DNA from: Prevotellaceae bacterium UBA7028
Lineage (GTDB): Bacteria > Bacteroidota > Bacteroidia > Bacteroidales > Bacteroidaceae
Reading direction: 5' to 3'
DNA length: 25,998 bases
NCBI GenBank assembly: GCA_002494215.1
Contig: DLBF01000179.1
Coordinates: 1 to 25,998, forward strand
Shown here: piece after piece, positions 16,660 to 23,060 of the stretch
Layout of the letters: each line of letters starts with the position of its first letter
How positions within the stretch are numbered: the stretch's first letter is position 1
Notes under the pieces: model-generated
Told to the model about the DNA's origin: nothing
Database searches by the model: none
The model's input: only the letters and a program-made list of their open reading frames with translations
Made by a program: the position numbers and the translations under genes

Positions 16660-18546
16660 TTAGGGAGCAGGTGCTACCACCTTGATAATCTTTACGTCAT
16701 AGACACCGGGGGTGCCGGCATTTTCTGGGTCAATGATATACAGCTTTGCCTTGTGTTCGTCGAAAGCAGCTGCTGTAGGCACTGAGACGGCATAGTACAC
16801 ATCATTTGCTGTCTTCATGTAGTAGGTCTTGCTAGAATTGTAAGTACCAGCAGACTGGTTGAGATAAGAGGGAGCTGTATAGGCTGTTGTCGTATATACG
16901 TAAGCATAAGTTCCTTCTACTGAAGGAGTAAAGTTTACATTACTGATAGCAGGAGTTGTGCCATCAGACAAAGGAACTGTCGATCCTATTGTTGGCGTTT
17001 GAGTGGTAAACGTGATGCCCATAGGCGAACCTGTCAATTGACCTAATACCTCAGCTTCTGTGGCAGCTTTATTCAATTTGTATACATCTGCTTTACCCGC
17101 AGTGTTACCAATGTCTGAAGGTGTTATAACAGCATGTGTACTATTGTTGGTTATAACCGTATAAATGGTCTGCCCAGTTGCGTACTCATTCGTGATAGCA
17201 CCTTCTGCATAAGTGGTGATGCTGTTGGTTGAAACAGAAGTGATAGTCTGCTGAAGTTCCTCGGTTACATCAACTACGATAGCATCGAAGGTGATAGGCT
17301 TCAATCCTTCGGGATCCTCGGGATCACCATGGGAATCTACTCCACCCGTAGTACCATTTGTCTTATCAGAAATCTTGAAGATGTAGGTGTAAGCAAAATT
17401 AGGTTTCCACTTTACATACTCTGCTGGAACAATAGCGCGAGCACCACGTACCTTAATTACATCACCACTACCATCTGTAGCTGTCATTGTAAAGTCTAGC
17501 TTGACCAGCATGGGATTAGTATTGCCTTCAAACGGAAATACTGGAGTGTAATGATTGTCTGTTGCATCGCTGGTGTCCCAAGTAGGAGAGCCGGCGTTGT
17601 CTGACAAGTCATTTCCTATGAGATTGTTGCCAAGCTTCAAAGAATAGTAATAGCCTGCATCTGGGTTTGTAATTTGCGGACGATTCTTTTCTGTGCCTGA
17701 GCTATAATAGGTAACATCCAGTTCTTGGTCTACATCACTCTTTACATTCTGAAGAGCTGCATAAAAACCATCTGTTTTGGCATTCTCCATTGCTGCGAAA
17801 CTGGTAACAGCAGAACTGGCATCGTTGTCGATATAAAAATTATCAATTTTGACACTATATCCAGGAATAGTCTCATAAAAACCTACACGTACTTTTGCAC
17901 CGATGTTGCGGAATGTAAGGCTCACAGTCTTATCGTAATTGGTTTTAGGAACCTCGACACGGTCAGAAAAATACAAGTTGTTGAGATTGGCGCCATCCTT
18001 GACGGTAACTTGATAACCCTTGTTATAGAGAGTAGTTCCGTCTGTAGTTACTTTTGTCACGGAAACCAAGTCGCTTCCATTAGCAGGATAGCTGATATTT
18101 GAACTTGAGAATGCGTAGAAGGTATAACCTTGAGCTGCGCTATAGTCCCAATACTTGATACCCTGAGAAGATGGTGTGGCATCATAGGCTTGCAAACCTA
18201 CATATTCCCAGTCACTGGAATTGGAAGCGGTGGTTCCTGCAGTAGAGGCTGTATAAGCCACTTGGAAGTTGTTAAATACTACTGCATCATTGGTAGCTGT
18301 GTTGTCTTCTGCAGCTGTATGCTTTGTACCATACACTACGAATTTGTTACCCAGTTTAGTAGCTGCATCACCTCCATAAAGGTCTGCACGTGTCATGGCA
18401 GGAGCAAGGCCACCGAAGGCAATGACTCCGTTTGTGGTTGGCTTATCAACTCCAGGTCCTTGGCCTACGATTTCGTCATTCGTACAGCTGGCGAGCGCTA
18501 TGCTGGCAGCAGCTGTGAGGATAAAATAAAACTTTTTCATGATCAT
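16660..18546 (-). CDS. Large fimbrillin lipoprotein, probable major pilus subunit (paralogue 1)
   Basis: 628 residues. Met3 is an alternative start that still leaves a complete signal peptide. The lipobox is ALASC (Cys21), and the linker leads to IAFGGLAPAMTR with Arg53-Ala54 as maturation site. Fimbrillin core motifs are SDWEY, GIKYWDY, FRNIGAKVRVGFYETIPGYSV, ARAIVPAEYVKW and YTYIFKISD. They are followed by ITFDAIVVDV, SITTYAEG and a C-terminal GVYDVKIIKVV strand. It is the first fimbrillin gene after the DUF5119 gene. The leader is A-rich with no Shine-Dalgarno sequence. A perfect hairpin after the stop may separate its mRNA from the downstream paralogue. Major subunit is inferred from size, position and similarity to type V pilins. 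Confidence 0.9.
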   Translation of the reverse strand: MIMKKFYFILTAAASIALASCTNDEIVGQGPGVDKPTTNGVIAFGGLAPAMTRADLYGGDAATKLGNKFVVYGTKHTAAEDNTATNDAVVFNNFQVAYTASTAGTTASNSSDWEYVGLQAYDATPSSQGIKYWDYSAAQGYTFYAFSSSNISYPANGSDLVSVTKVTTDGTTLYNKGYQVTVKDGANLNNLYFSDRVEVPKTNYDKTVSLTFRNIGAKVRVGFYETIPGYSVKIDNFYIDNDASSAVTSFAAMENAKTDGFYAALQNVKSDVDQELDVTYYSSGTEKNRPQITNPDAGYYYSLKLGNNLIGNDLSDNAGSPTWDTSDATDNHYTPVFPFEGNTNPMLVKLDFTMTATDGSGDVIKVRGARAIVPAEYVKWKPNFAYTYIFKISDKTNGTTGGVDSHGDPEDPEGLKPITFDAIVVDVTEELQQTITSVSTNSITTYAEGAITNEYATGQTIYTVITNNSTHAVITPSDIGNTAGKADVYKLNKAATEAEVLGQLTGSPMGITFTTQTPTIGSTVPLSDGTTPAISNVNFTPSVEGTYAYVYTTTAYTAPSYLNQSAGTYNSSKTYYMKTANDVYYAVSVPTAAAFDEHKAKLYIIDPENAGTPGVYDVKIIKVVAPAP

Positions 18547-18708
18547 AAATTGGTTTTTGTAATTTTGTTATTTTTGTTATTTTCTCTTTGTTTGTTTAGC
18601 TTAGCTTTCATCCATGTTATAGAATTTAAGGTCTAGCTTTTGATTTTTGATCTCTCTTCTGTTTCTTAGTCTTAGTTTGTTTTTAATTGTTTATACTCTT
18701 TTTTATTT

Positions 18709-18735
18709 ATTGTTGTTATTGTTGTTATTGTTGTT
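18709..18735 (-). repeat. 9-bp AT-rich tandem repeat, 3 exact copies
   Basis: ATTGTTGTT is repeated three times without change (AACAACAAT in the sense strand). It lies in the leader of the first fimbrillin gene, about 165 nt from the start codon. Confidence 0.9.
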
Positions 18736-18784
18736 GTCTCGTTTAGTTTTGTTCTGGGACCGCTTCGCTGTTTCAGTTATTTTC

Positions 18785-18818
18785 TCCCTCCCATTTGGGG
18801 GAGGGATGGGGAGAGGGG
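18785..18818. repeat. REP-like stem-loop with G-rich strand, non-coding copy
   Basis: CCTCCC and GGGAGG-type arms around ATTT are followed by runs of 5, 3, 4 and 4 G with short loops, a G-quadruplex consensus on the plus strand. It is a non-coding relative of the element found inside signal-peptide codons at 11870-11896 and near 25310. Confidence 0.65.
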
Positions 18819-18861
18819 CCATTTTTCACTCTTCATTCTTCACTTTTAAACCGCTCCGCGG

Positions 18862-20109
18862 TTACATCTCAAACTCCCATGTTCCACCATCCTCTGTTTC
18901 TTTGACCACAGCATTGAAGCCGCTGCCACCGCTGCGCTTGGGGATGGGGACGTCGTCGACGTTCAGCTCGACCGTAATTACACCACCTTTATAACGCTCA
19001 CGCACTTGGTCCGTCACATCAAAGACGAAGGTACTGTCCATACCGTTGTTGAACTGCATGGTCACGTCCAGGTAGTGATTATACTTGTCTGTAAGCTCTG
19101 AGGCCCTGGATACTCGGTTTCCGGCCTGATTGCAGAGTCCAAAGCTGAGCAGACGTCCGCCTATTATATCTACACGCTCTATCGAGGGATCGGCATGGGC
19201 TCCCGGGTCCTCTGCCGTTTCGGAATCGTAGGGTATCAGGGGTACATCCTTCTTCATACGGGTGTTGAAGTAGATGGTAATGGCATCCTCGCCTGCCACT
19301 CCTGTGTTCAGGGTGGTGGTACGTGCCATGCCCGATAGGTTGGCATTACCATCGACGGAGGTGATGCGCCCCTTGTTGTTATGCAGGATGACCTGCGTAA
19401 GGTATATATAGGTAATGGGTTGTAGTGTCATGTTCAGTTTCTTGATATAGATATCGCGTTCCTTGTCGTACTCGAAGCCGTCCAGGTTCTTGTTAATCTC
19501 AATACCTCGTTCGTAGGCAGCGAACAGAGGCTCGGGAGCCCAGAACGAGTTGGTGAACTTGGGGGCGTTGTAACGTGTGGGGTGCATAGAGGGGTTGGTG
19601 TAAGCCACAACGGTATCCAGTGAGCTGGTCTCGTCGAAGTGAAGGCTCTGCACACCATCCAACGTATGTACCTCGTTCCAGATAAGGATGTCCCAGTATC
19701 CCCATTCGAAGTCGCCGTGAAAGTGAGGCTCGTAGAGCATCTGGGCAAGCACCTGGGTATGTGGGACGCGGGGTGTTTCGCCAGTATAGTAACGGCGCAG
19801 GTTAAAGACCTTAGGCTCTGTGTAACCGATGTCGCCAAAGATTTCCTTGTCCTGGGTGTCCCAGCCATAGTGCCACTCAGTTTTCCAATCGTATGTGATG
19901 TTGTATCCAATCTCGTAGTCCCAGATAACCTCCAAGTCCAAATCCACAATAGGTATGTCAAAGTCCGTCTCGGCAGAATCATACAGATGCAACTCCGGCA
20001 GGCGAACGCAGGAAGTGAAGAAGAATAGGCAGACCAAAGCCTCTCCCCCCGCCCTCTCCAATAGAGAGGGGGCTAAAAAGCTTCTCAGTATGGTCTGTAT
20101 TCTTCTCAT
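18862..20109 (-). CDS. DUF5119-type lipoprotein of the fimbrial locus
   Basis: 415 residues. The signal peptide ends FFFTSC with Cys34 as lipobox residue, directly followed by VRLPELHLYD. The sequence then shows an Asp/Trp/Tyr-rich segment (EVIWDYEIGYNITYDW), HTLDGVQSLHFDE, and a region with MTLQPITYIYLTQVILHNN. After a Gly-rich turn it closes with TFVFDVTDQV and GGVITVELNVDDVPIP. This pattern matches the DUF5119 family, which is found beside DUF3575 and fimbrillin genes in Bacteroidales; biochemical function is unknown. A role in subunit anchoring or export is inference. The first 12 codons match other cassette-bearing genes, and codons 13-24 contain a hairpin element. The stop codon lies inside a GC-rich inverted repeat (AACCGC / GCGGTT, 18849-18864). 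It is preceded by a CTAG array that ends three bases from the ATG. Confidence 0.82.
   Translation of the reverse strand: MRRIQTILRSFLAPSLLERAGGEALVCLFFFTSCVRLPELHLYDSAETDFDIPIVDLDLEVIWDYEIGYNITYDWKTEWHYGWDTQDKEIFGDIGYTEPKVFNLRRYYTGETPRVPHTQVLAQMLYEPHFHGDFEWGYWDILIWNEVHTLDGVQSLHFDETSSLDTVVAYTNPSMHPTRYNAPKFTNSFWAPEPLFAAYERGIEINKNLDGFEYDKERDIYIKKLNMTLQPITYIYLTQVILHNNKGRITSVDGNANLSGMARTTTLNTGVAGEDAITIYFNTRMKKDVPLIPYDSETAEDPGAHADPSIERVDIIGGRLLSFGLCNQAGNRVSRASELTDKYNHYLDVTMQFNNGMDSTFVFDVTDQVRERYKGGVITVELNVDDVPIPKRSGGSGFNAVVKETEDGGTWEFEM
20052..20070 (-). repeat. REP-like stem-loop within DUF5119 signal-peptide codons
   Basis: CCCTCTC and GAGAGGG pair around a 5-nt loop (plus-strand reading), next to a run of six C. 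It encodes part of PSLLERAGG. The stem sequence differs from the copy at 11881-11896 but the pairing is kept. Confidence 0.6.
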
Positions 20110-20112
20110 CTT

Positions 20113-20161
20113 CTAGTTATTCTAGTTTTTCTAGCCCGGCTAGCCCATCTAGCCCGGCTAG
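20113..20161 (-). repeat. CTAG-N5 array, 9-bp period, 6 copies
   Basis: CTAG starts at 20113, 20122, 20131, 20140, 20149 and 20158, exactly 9 bp apart. Here the AACATAAAA joint found in the other copies is missing and the last CTAG lies three bases from the DUF5119 start codon. Confidence 0.9.
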
Positions 20162-20217
20162 TATTCTTTACTCTTCACTTTTATCTCACTTTTCTCTTTT
20201 ATCTTTTCATTTTTATC

Positions 20218-21762
20218 TCACTTCGCCATCTCCGATGGCTTCAAGCTCACTCCTTTCTTCTTCCACCTCAGGTAGAGGAGGTCGTAGCTCAGGGTGATGC
20301 CCACGCGGGTAGGGCCCAGCCAGCTGAAGCGGTACTGACGACGCTTGAAGTCGGCAGGCTTGCCCGTCCACTTATAGTAGTAGAGGTGATCCTGATAGTT
20401 GGGGTTCACAGGATTCTCGAACTGGAAGGGGTCGTAGCCACCGTACATAAATCCTGCCTGCAGGCTGAACTCCAGTCGCCAGTGGCTCTTCTTGCCGAGA
20501 GGCAGTACGTAACCTGCTCCTAAGCCGGCACCGAGAGCCTCTCCCTTCCAACCACGGTCCTTGTCGAAACAGATACAGAACATGGCGGCATGGGCATAGC
20601 CCTGTACGTACCAGCCACGGAAGGCAATGCCTTCGCCAGGCTCACGCAGCCGGACATCGCCAGAGCGGAAGTAGTAGCGAGCTTCGAGCTGGTAGTTGCG
20701 TACCTCGAAGTATTTGTGTCCCCAGTAATTTCTCCACCACGGGAAGTCGATAGAGGCGCCATAGGTAAAGTGCCCGTGCAAGGGGAATACCTCGACGGCC
20801 ACATTGGGGATGGGGCACCACTTGTCGTATCCACTGGGCATATACACGCCGTAGAGCAACATGTTGGTCTTAACGGCCAATACCTCACGGCGGGGGACTC
20901 TGATAGTTGACAGTTGATAGTTGACAGTCGATAGTTGGTCGCTGTCTTCCGGTTCTTCCGGGGTTTCCGGACTCTCCGGAGTTTCCAGAATTACCGGAAT
21001 CTCTGGCTTGTCAAACACTAGCACCACGCGGGCTGCACGGAGCTCGGGGAAGTATTCCTTAAAAAGATGACGCCAGAGGATGCCGCCCTGCAACTGCTGT
21101 AGCTTGCGCTTCAGGATGGTGTATTCATAACGGGGAAGGTGTCGGTCGCAGAGGCTGCGGACGATACCTAACGCGGGATCGTTAGCACGCTGCATCATTA
21201 TCAACAATAGGCGGTAGTCTTCGGATACTACCTCGGTGGTGAAACTCTGCTCCTCAACGGGTACGCTCAGGTGCGCGCGTAAAAAAGAAGTCAGCGTCTC
21301 CGTACGACGACGACTCAACATACGATTATTGGGCACAGCGCCTTCGGGGGAGGCTGCTCCGCGCACGATAAGACGACGCAGACGCAGGGAGTCCTTGTTG
21401 ATGCGGGGGATGATTTCCTTTTCCAAGAGCTGCAAAAGCGAGTCGTTGGTAAAGGTGTCGTATGTGTTGACTTTGAATACGACCTTCCCTGCCTTGTCCA
21501 GAAACTCCTCATCGGAGAGACGTACCAGACTGGCATCTTCTTGCGTATCAATAAAGCGTAGGAAGGGGTAGTGGCCGTAGAAAGTACTGTCGATAGCTAA
21601 GGTTGCAAGGCGCGGAGGTGCTGACGGAGCTGAAAGCGGATGAGCTGGAAGCTGTTGCGCTAAGAGCAGGCACAAAACGACTATGAACCCCGCCAGCATG
21701 AATCGGGATCCATCGGTATGGCGGTGCTTCCTAATATAAATGTATAGCTTTGCGCTTGTCAT
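20218..21762 (-). CDS. OmpA-like / DUF3575 outer-membrane protein heading the fimbrial cluster
   Basis: 514 residues. An N-terminal membrane/signal segment spans about residues 22-40; Met22 is an alternative start. Residues about 90-250 contain GAASPEG (136-142) followed by NNRMLSRRRTE, the peptidoglycan-binding-loop style signature of OmpA-like domains in Bacteroidota. Residues about 252-292 are a Pro/Glu linker built from 9-bp DNA repeats. Residues about 294-505 match the DUF3575 pattern: AVKTNMLLYG, PNVAVEVFPL, the WW pair in PWWRNYWG, GWYVQGY, and a C-terminal SYDLLYLRW strand, suggesting a small outer-membrane barrel. It is first in the cluster, 108 nt downstream of the gap to the next gene. 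By analogy with other Bacteroidales loci it may anchor or assemble the pilus at the outer membrane; this is not shown by sequence. Confidence 0.85.
   Translation of the reverse strand: MTSAKLYIYIRKHRHTDGSRFMLAGFIVVLCLLLAQQLPAHPLSAPSAPPRLATLAIDSTFYGHYPFLRFIDTQEDASLVRLSDEEFLDKAGKVVFKVNTYDTFTNDSLLQLLEKEIIPRINKDSLRLRRLIVRGAASPEGAVPNNRMLSRRRTETLTSFLRAHLSVPVEEQSFTTEVVSEDYRLLLIMMQRANDPALGIVRSLCDRHLPRYEYTILKRKLQQLQGGILWRHLFKEYFPELRAARVVLVFDKPEIPVILETPESPETPEEPEDSDQLSTVNYQLSTIRVPRREVLAVKTNMLLYGVYMPSGYDKWCPIPNVAVEVFPLHGHFTYGASIDFPWWRNYWGHKYFEVRNYQLEARYYFRSGDVRLREPGEGIAFRGWYVQGYAHAAMFCICFDKDRGWKGEALGAGLGAGYVLPLGKKSHWRLEFSLQAGFMYGGYDPFQFENPVNPNYQDHLYYYKWTGKPADFKRRQYRFSWLGPTRVGITLSYDLLYLRWKKKGVSLKPSEMAK
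20899..20940 (-). repeat. Dispersed TTGACAGTTGATAG-type repeat within DUF3575 linker codons
   Basis: Near-repeated 14-bp units (TTGATAGTTGACAG with variants) encode DQLSTVNYQLSTI in the linker between the OmpA-like and DUF3575 domains. It appears to be an in-frame insertion of repeat-type DNA. Confidence 0.6.
20947..21009 (-). repeat. In-frame 9-bp repeat (TTCCGGNNT), 7 degenerate copies, in DUF3575 linker
   Basis: Units begin every 9 bp from 20947 to 21001 and encode Pro-Glu-X triplets (PEIPVILETPESPETPEEPE). Copy-number change would lengthen or shorten the linker without breaking the frame. Confidence 0.85.
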
Positions 21763-21880
21763 ATCTCGCTTAGTTTAGTCAACGCCAAAATTATTTTCGG
21801 CTCTTTTGTTATTTGTTCTCCAGCACGGTTTAGTTTGGTTTAGTCTAGGTCGGTTGGAGGTTTAGTTTTGGTTTCTGCTG

Positions 21881-21888
21881 CAAAGATA
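21881..21888 (-). promoter_or_regulatory. -7 box of the fimbrial operon promoter
   Basis: The minus strand reads TATCTTTG followed by CAGCAG, an exact TAnnTTTG match. The -33 region about 20 nt upstream (CATT in a very AT-rich stretch) does not match TTTG. The transcript would have a leader of about 110 nt. It is the only convincing promoter found for the whole cluster. Confidence 0.6.
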
Positions 21889-21949
21889 AGTTAAAATATT
21901 TAAATATAATGTACGTGCGAGGAAAAAATATACAAAAAATGTATTTTTT

Positions 21950-21965
21950 ATTGATGTACATCAAT
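21950..21965. promoter_or_regulatory. 16-bp perfect palindrome, candidate operator
   Basis: ATTGATGTACATCAAT is a perfect palindrome located about 62 bp upstream of the -7 box of the fimbrial promoter. Position and symmetry suit binding by a dimeric activator or repressor. No regulator gene is in the window. Confidence 0.5.
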
Positions 21966-21968
21966 TTA

Positions 21969-21977
21969 GGGGGGGGG
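21969..21977. repeat. Homopolymer tract of nine G (C on the fimbrial sense strand)
   Basis: It lies four bases from the 16-bp palindrome and about 80 bp upstream of the -7 box. Tracts of this length are prone to slippage, so it could vary promoter geometry between cells. Confidence 0.55.
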
Positions 21978-22078
21978 TTGTGCTTTTTTTTCTTTTCTCG
22001 ACGGGGGTGGGGGCGGATTTGAGGTAAAAAAGGCGTTTCGTGCGGATGTTCTTTTTTTTTGGTTATTGTTTCTGATAG

Positions 22079-22137
22079 TTTGAAGCCTGAATTCGAGGGG
22101 GATTCAGGCTCCAAACCCTTCGAATTCAGGCTCCAAA
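22079..22137. repeat. Large inverted repeat with an internal third copy
   Basis: Arms 22079-22096 and 22120-22137 pair over 17 of 18 positions (core AGCCTGAATTCGA). The loop contains a further partial copy, ATTCAGGCTCCAAAC, in the same orientation as the right arm. It starts 42 nt after the stop of the CBM9-like gene. No T tract follows on either strand, so termination is possible but not canonical. Confidence 0.7.
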
Positions 22138-22179
22138 CTTATGGGAGTTTTTGCGTCAGCTGTCTCCCGTTCAGCAAAC

Positions 22180-22833
22180 TCAAAGGACGTCCATTTCACC
22201 GAAGAATTCGGGACAATGGAAGTCGGGTGCGGGCGTGCCAATAGGACTCCAGCTAACGAAGTGGGGTGCGGGCAGGTTGTCGCCACACTTATAGACATTT
22301 CCTCTGAGTGTGCAGCCATCCAAGGAAGTGATGTTGTGGTGAAAGAAGACGGTGTAGGGGATGCGTAGCGCCAGTTCCCATGCCGTAGGCTGTTCCTTGG
22401 TTTCGAAGGGTGTGCGGCCCAGAGTGGTCCAACGGTCTATCTGTTTTGTAACCTCAGGCGCTGCCAGTACACGGTTGTTGCGACCCTCGCCAACACCCAA
22501 CAGGAGTGTGCCGGCGCAGTTACATTCGATGTTGTAGTATAGACCGTCGCCTGCAGGGCTGATGAAGAACTCGGCACAAGAGTCCTCCCATACGTGGTCG
22601 TTATCTTTCTGCGCCACGGCTCTGATGCTCTGCTCCTCTACACGGTAATGTATCAGGAAGGCATCGTTGGTATGTGCAATGGCGAACTCCATCTTGGGGC
22701 GGTAAGGGAACTCCTTGGGCCAATTGACGTTCTCTACCTTGTTGTAAACAATTTTGTTCTCTTTGAACAGCGCTGGAATCTCCTGCGCAGTAACATCAGC
22801 ACCGCTGATCTTAGTAATAATAATTTTGCTCAT
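22180..22833 (-). CDS. CBM9-like carbohydrate-binding domain protein
   Basis: 217 residues with no signal peptide, so probably cytoplasmic as read. The whole length resembles the single-domain carbohydrate-binding family 9-like (DOMON-like beta-sandwich) proteins of Bacteroidales. Visible pattern elements are WPKEFPYRPKMEFAIAHT, FLIHYRVEE, DHVWEDSCAEFFI, a YNIECN strand, WELALRIPYTVF, GNVYKCGD and the C-terminal HFVSWSPI with PDFHCPEFFGEMDV. The conserved Asp/Glu before EFF and the WSP segment are the usual ligand-side features of that family. It follows the metallophosphoesterase gene by 227 nt on the same strand. That spacer is repeat-filled and has no clear promoter, so co-transcription is possible. 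Its substrate cannot be predicted. Confidence 0.8.
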   Translation of the reverse strand: MSKIIITKISGADVTAQEIPALFKENKIVYNKVENVNWPKEFPYRPKMEFAIAHTNDAFLIHYRVEEQSIRAVAQKDNDHVWEDSCAEFFISPAGDGLYYNIECNCAGTLLLGVGEGRNNRVLAAPEVTKQIDRWTTLGRTPFETKEQPTAWELALRIPYTVFFHHNITSLDGCTLRGNVYKCGDNLPAPHFVSWSPIGTPAPDFHCPEFFGEMDVL

Positions 22834-22863
22834 AATATTGTGATAGTTGCTATTGTTCTGGCC

Positions 22864-22937
22864 GGACTGCTCCGCTATTCCGGACCGCTCCGCTATTCTG
22901 GACCGCTAACGCTGTTCCGGATCGCTAACGCTGTTCC
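22864..22937 (-). repeat. 18/19-bp tandem array, 4 copies, upstream of the CBM9-like gene
   Basis: Two 18-bp units (GGACYGCTCCGCTATTCY) and two 19-bp units (GGAYCGCTAACGCTGTTCC) are in tandem, ending about 30 nt from the start codon. It is the same family and relative position as the array at 10708-10762. The rest of the 22834-23060 gap has GC-rich inverted elements around GAGCGTGAGCAGGCTC. Confidence 0.88.
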
Positions 22938-23060
22938 GAAAACTTTTATCTCAAAAACTCACTTTTGACCTGCGGTCGAGCCTGCTCACGCTCGGCAATG
23001 CTTAAGCAAGCTTATCTTTGCTCTCGCTCAATCGCAGCCTTATCTTTTAATTTTTCTCTT

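Larger units (their letters stand above)
18547..18861. other. 315-nt intergenic spacer upstream of the first fimbrillin gene
   Basis: It holds no gene and no CAAAnnTA (minus-strand TAnnTTTG) sequence, so read-through from the DUF5119 gene is the likely expression route. It contains an A-rich leader, a three-copy 9-bp AT repeat (18709-18735), one copy of the 18-bp GGACCGCTTCGC family (18757-18774), a G-rich REP-like stem-loop (18785-18818), and 7-bp TTCACTC-type units near 18826-18846. Confidence 0.6.
21763..22179. other. 417-nt intergenic region heading the fimbrial cluster
   Basis: It separates the CBM9-like gene from the DUF3575 gene. From the fimbrial start outward it holds a leader with repeated CTAAACC units, a -7 promoter box (21881-21888), and AT-rich inverted sequence (21924-21950). 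A 16-bp palindrome (21950-21965), a run of nine G (21969-21977), a run of nine T near 22051, and a large inverted repeat (22079-22137) follow. A short reading frame at 21845-22114 looks fortuitous. Confidence 0.65.

Noticed and set aside
21845..22114. 89-codon minus-strand frame upstream of the fimbrial cluster
   Set aside because: It is Lys/Pro-rich low-complexity sequence crossing homopolymers, an inverted repeat and the promoter, with no domain or signal.
21763..22179. Invertible promoter of the kind that switches surface genes in Bacteroides
   Set aside because: I found no inverted repeat pair flanking the -7 box and no recombinase gene. The 22079-22137 repeat lies wholly on one side.
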